Shown here in pieces: positions 60,477-64,000 of a stretch of DNA of 64,000 nt; position 1 is the stretch's first letter, and each line of letters starts with the position of its first letter. The DNA lies in assembly GCF_903903185.1 (NCBI RefSeq), contig NZ_CAIUXT010000074.1:1-64000 (forward strand). The letters are read 5' to 3'. The DNA comes from an uncultured Rhodoblastus sp. (lineage in GTDB: Bacteria > Pseudomonadota > Alphaproteobacteria > Rhizobiales > Beijerinckiaceae). Made by a program: the position numbers and the translations under genes. The notes beneath the pieces were generated by a model, which worked only from the letters and a program-made list of their open reading frames with translations, was not told the origin of the DNA and did no database searches.

Positions 60477-61574
60477 ATGGGTTTCAAATGCGGCATTGTC
60501 GGCCTGCCGAACGTCGGCAAATCGACGCTTTTCAACGCCCTGACGCAAACGGCGGCGGCGCAGGCGGCCAATTATCCGTTCTGCACCATCGAACCCAATG
60601 TCGGCGACGTCGCGGTGCCCGATCCGCGCCTCGAAACCCTGACCAAAATCGCCGGCTCCAAAGAGATCATCCCGACCCGGCTGACATTCGTCGATATCGC
60701 CGGGCTGGTGCGCGGCGCCTCCAAGGGCGAGGGCCTCGGCAACCAGTTTCTCGCCAATATCCGCGAATGCGACGCCATCGCCCATGTCGTGCGCTGTTTC
60801 GTCGATGGCGACATCACCCATGTCGATGGCGAGGTCGATCCGATCCGCGACATCGACACCATCGAGACAGAACTGATGCTGGCCGATCTCGATTCGCTCG
60901 AAAAGCGCATCGTGGCGCTCGAAAAAAAGGCCAAGGGCGGCGACAAGGAGGCGAAGGAAATCGTCGACCTGATGAACCGCAGCCTCGTGCTGTTGCGCGA
61001 GGGCCAGCCCGCCCGCCTCGCCAAGATCGAGCCGTTCGAGCGCAAACTCTTCAACCAGCTCGGGCTGCTGTCGTCCAAGCCCGTGCTTTACGTCTGCAAT
61101 GTCGAGGAGGCCTCCGCCGACCAGGGCAATGAATTTTCCCAAAAAGTGCTGGCGCGGGCGGCGGACGAAGACGCGGTGGCGGTGGTCGTCTCGGCGCAGA
61201 TCGAGAGCGAAATCGCCGTCATGCCCGCCGCCGAGCAGAAGGATTATCTCGAAGCCGTCGGCCTCGACGAGCCCGGCCTCAACCGCGTCATCCGCGCGGG
61301 CTACGGGCTGTTGCACCTGATCACCTATTTCACTGTCGGCCCGAAAGAGGCGCGCGCCTGGACGGTGGAAAAAGGCACCAAGGGACCGGCGGCGGCGGGC
61401 GTGATCCATTCCGATTTCGAAAAAGGCTTTATTCGCGCCGAGACCATCGCCTATGACGATTATGTCGCCTGCAACGGCGAGGCGGGCGCGCGCGAGGCGG
61501 GAAAGTTCCGGCTCGAAGGCAAGGAATATGTAGTCGCCGACGGCGATGTGCTGCATTTCCGGTTTGCGAACTAA
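60477..61574 (+). CDS. ychF: Redox-regulated ATPase YchF
   Basis: MGFKCGIVGLPNVGKSTLFNALTQTAAAQAANYPFCTIEPNVG; C-terminal TGS domain ending DGDVLHFRFAN. Confidence 0.97.
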   Translation: MGFKCGIVGLPNVGKSTLFNALTQTAAAQAANYPFCTIEPNVGDVAVPDPRLETLTKIAGSKEIIPTRLTFVDIAGLVRGASKGEGLGNQFLANIRECDAIAHVVRCFVDGDITHVDGEVDPIRDIDTIETELMLADLDSLEKRIVALEKKAKGGDKEAKEIVDLMNRSLVLLREGQPARLAKIEPFERKLFNQLGLLSSKPVLYVCNVEEASADQGNEFSQKVLARAADEDAVAVVVSAQIESEIAVMPAAEQKDYLEAVGLDEPGLNRVIRAGYGLLHLITYFTVGPKEARAWTVEKGTKGPAAAGVIHSDFEKGFIRAETIAYDDYVACNGEAGAREAGKFRLEGKEYVVADGDVLHFRFAN

Positions 61575-61706
61575 ACGGCGAGTCCTGCGCGCAATTCTTC
61601 CCGCCAGCTTGACGCCGACCGCTCTTGCCTCGGCAGGACGACCTAGCTTAATTTTCCGCCTCGCCGAACCGCCGGTCCAGCCGCGCGCGGCCTTAACGAG
61701 GTTCAG

Positions 61707-63146
61707 ATGATGATCACAAGACGAAACCTGCTCAGCCAGACCGCCCTTTCCGCCGCCCTTGTTTCGATTTCAGGTCTCGCCGCGCGGGCCGAGGAAACCG
61801 CCGGGCGTCCCGGCTTCTTCGCCGCCAAAAATATTGCCGAGGCCGGCTATGTCTATGGTCTGCCGATCGTGATGAATTACGCTGTGCTCTATGAATTCTT
61901 CATCGACAAGACGTCGAGCCAATATAAAGGCCCGTTCAACGAGATTCACAGCGCCGCCAATGTGTTCACCTACAAAGACACGGCGGTGGTCACGCCCAAC
62001 AGCGACACGCCCTATTCGATGCTGGGGATGGATTTGCGCGCCGAACCCATTGTGATTTCGGTCCCCGCCATCGAGAAGGAGCGCTATTATTCGGTGCAAC
62101 TCGTCGACGGCAATACCTATAATTTCGGCTATATCGGCACCCGCGCCACCGGCCCCGAAGCGGGCGACTATCTGGTCGTCGGCCCGGACTGGCAGGGCGA
62201 CAAGCCGCAGGGGATCGGCAAGATCTTCCGCTCGACGACGCAATTCGCGGTGGCGATTTTCCGCACCCAATTGTTCAATCCCGCCGACATCGACAATGTG
62301 CGCAAAATCCAGGCGCTTTACCGGGCGCAGCCGCTTTCGGCGTTTTTGCATCAGCCGGCGCCGCCCGCCGCGCCGGCGCTCGATTTTCCGAAGATCGACA
62401 AGGAACTGGCGAAGCAGAATTTCTTCGACTATCTCGACTTCGCCCTGCAATTCGCCCCGGCAGCGGAAAATGAAAAGGAGATCAGGGCGCAGCTTGCCCA
62501 GATCGGCGTCGGTCCCGGCAAGACATTCCGTTTCAAGGAACTGTCGCTCGAAAAGAAGCTCGAAACCGTGATCGGGCTCAAGCAGGGCAAGGACAAGGTG
62601 GACGCCGCCGTCGAGACGGCCGGGACGAAAATCAACGGCTGGAACATTTCCGCGCCGTTCGGCGACGCCGCGCATTTCAACGGCGACTGGCTGTTGCGCG
62701 CCGCCGCCGCCCAGGCCGGCATTTACGGCAATAATGCCGAAGAGGCGATGTATCCGATGACGCGCAACGCCGTCAGCGGCGAGATCATCGACGCCGGCGC
62801 CCATGCCTATACGCTGACCTTCCCCGCCGGCGATCTGCCGCCGGTCAACGCCTTCTGGTCGGTGACGATGTATGACAGCAAGACGCAATTGCTGATCAAG
62901 AATCCGATCGACCGCTATCTGATCAATTCGCCGATGTTGCCGGGCATGAAGAAAAACCCCGACGGTTCGGTGACGATTTACATCCAGCACGCCTCGCCCG
63001 GCCCGGACAAGGAATCGAACTGGCTGCCGGCGCCCGACGGTCCGGTCTATCTGGTGATGCGGCTCTACTGGCCGAAGAAAAACCCGCCCTCGATTTTGCC
63101 CGCCGGCAAGGGCGACTGGAAACCGCCGGGCGTGGTCAAGGTTTAG
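61707..63146 (+). CDS. DUF1254 domain-containing protein (exported)
   Basis: Twin-arginine-like N-terminus TRRNLLSQTALSAAL; YVYGLPIVMNYAVLYEFFID...VTPNSDTPYSMLGMDLRAEPIVISVP; C-terminal LRLYWPKK. Confidence 0.88.
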   Translation: MMITRRNLLSQTALSAALVSISGLAARAEETAGRPGFFAAKNIAEAGYVYGLPIVMNYAVLYEFFIDKTSSQYKGPFNEIHSAANVFTYKDTAVVTPNSDTPYSMLGMDLRAEPIVISVPAIEKERYYSVQLVDGNTYNFGYIGTRATGPEAGDYLVVGPDWQGDKPQGIGKIFRSTTQFAVAIFRTQLFNPADIDNVRKIQALYRAQPLSAFLHQPAPPAAPALDFPKIDKELAKQNFFDYLDFALQFAPAAENEKEIRAQLAQIGVGPGKTFRFKELSLEKKLETVIGLKQGKDKVDAAVETAGTKINGWNISAPFGDAAHFNGDWLLRAAAAQAGIYGNNAEEAMYPMTRNAVSGEIIDAGAHAYTLTFPAGDLPPVNAFWSVTMYDSKTQLLIKNPIDRYLINSPMLPGMKKNPDGSVTIYIQHASPGPDKESNWLPAPDGPVYLVMRLYWPKKNPPSILPAGKGDWKPPGVVKV

Positions 63147-63170
63147 CAGGCTGGGAAAAACCCACGGGCC

Positions 63171-63291
63171 GCCCTCGTGGTTCGAGACGCCCGCTTCGCG
63201 GGCTCCTCACCATGAGGGCTACCCTATTGATTCCATTGACCCTCTCATGCTGAGGAGCGATGCGAAACATCGCGTCTCGAAGCACGGGGGG
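63171..63291. repeat. Pair of inverted REP/BIME-like intergenic palindromic elements
   Basis: Unit 1 GGTTCGAGACGCCCGCTTCGCGGGCTCCTCACCATGAGG; unit 2 CCTCTCATGCTGAGGAGCGATGCGAAACATCGCGTCTCGAAGCA, an imperfect reverse complement of unit 1. Confidence 0.75.
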
Positions 63292-63328
63292 ATCAACCCA
63301 AGCATTTTTCAGCAGCCTGTCAGGGCTT

Positions 63329-64000
63329 CTAAAAATTCCACAAAGGCGCGTTGGCGACGATAAAGTCGCGGAACGCCTGCAGCCGCGCGACGTTCTTCAT
63401 TTCCTCGGGGTAGGCCAGCCAGCATTCGAACACCGGCATATCCGCGTTGAGATTGAGCCGCGACAGCGCCGAAGTCGCGGAGACGAAATAATCGGGCAGC
63501 ACGCCGACGCCGCCGCCTTTTTCGATCACCTGCATCATGGCGAAAATATTATTGATCGAGATCGCGGGAATGCGCGGCTTTTTCGCCTCGCGTCCAAGCG
63601 TCAGCAACAGGTTGAGATTATTCAGAAAGGTCGCGCCGGCGACGCCGAAGGCGACGATGCGATGGTCGTCGAGGTCCGCCACGGATTGCGGCCGCCCGAA
63701 GCGCTCGAGATAAGCGCCCGAGGCATAGGCGTGGTAGTGGACCGGGAAGAGTTTCTTGCGGATCAGGTCGGGCTGGGTCGGTTCGCGCAGGCGCAGGGCG
63801 ATGTCGGCCTCGCGCATCGACAGGTCGAGTTCCTCGTCGGTCAGGATGACGGTGAGGTCGATGTCCGGATAAAGCTCGCGGAATTCCGCGAGACGCGGCG
63901 CGAGCCAGGCGCCGCCGAAGCCGGTATTGGCGGTGACCTTGAGTTCGCCATGCGGCTTGTCGCGCGCGTCCGACAGGCGCAGCCGCGCGCCTTCGAGCTT
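63329..64000 (-). CDS. LysR-family transcriptional regulator, C-terminal part (runs off window end)
   Basis: Frame open through 64000: ...ELYPDIDLTVILTDEELDLSMREADIALRLREPTQPDLIRKKLFPVHYHAYASGAYLERFGRP; LysR substrate-binding domain. Confidence 0.88.
   Translation of the reverse strand, partial: KLEGARLRLSDARDKPHGELKVTANTGFGGAWLAPRLAEFRELYPDIDLTVILTDEELDLSMREADIALRLREPTQPDLIRKKLFPVHYHAYASGAYLERFGRPQSVADLDDHRIVAFGVAGATFLNNLNLLLTLGREAKKPRIPAISINNIFAMMQVIEKGGGVGVLPDYFVSATSALSRLNLNADMPVFECWLAYPEEMKNVARLQAFRDFIVANAPLWNF

Overview
GC-rich alphaproteobacterial (Rhizobiales-like, by gene content and synteny) chromosomal window, about 40 protein-coding genes, no rRNA/tRNA/CRISPR found by eye. Most of the window is housekeeping: addAB, murU, a tsaE-amgK fusion (interrupted by an in-frame stop), ahcY, pyrC, dnaN, PBP1A, ychF, tag, ygfZ. 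The stand-out locus is a tightly coupled three-gene minus-strand operon (9037->913). It encodes (i) an intracellular subtilase plus trypsin-like double protease, (ii) a trypsin-like protease fused to a P-loop NTPase, and (iii) a 1072-aa STAND-like P-loop NTPase. All catalytic motifs look intact and both gene junctions are ATGA overlaps. The operon sits just past addA, where trxA/folC would usually follow. It is bordered on one side by a C-terminal remnant of an IS1380-type transposase and on the other by an AT-richer non-coding stretch. I propose it as a candidate protease/NTPase conflict (defence) system. Other points of interest: a nonsense codon splitting tsaE-amgK; a phytochrome-like PAS-GAF protein fused directly to a receiver domain without recognisable chromophore motifs; a mini ACP/KS/MaoC/MaoC operon next to a truncated haemoglobin; a fused ABC-2 permease flanked by two HlyD genes with no local ATPase; a serine-protease autotransporter; and a paired REP-like inverted repeat near the right end. 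All calls come from reading motifs and translations; no database search was run.
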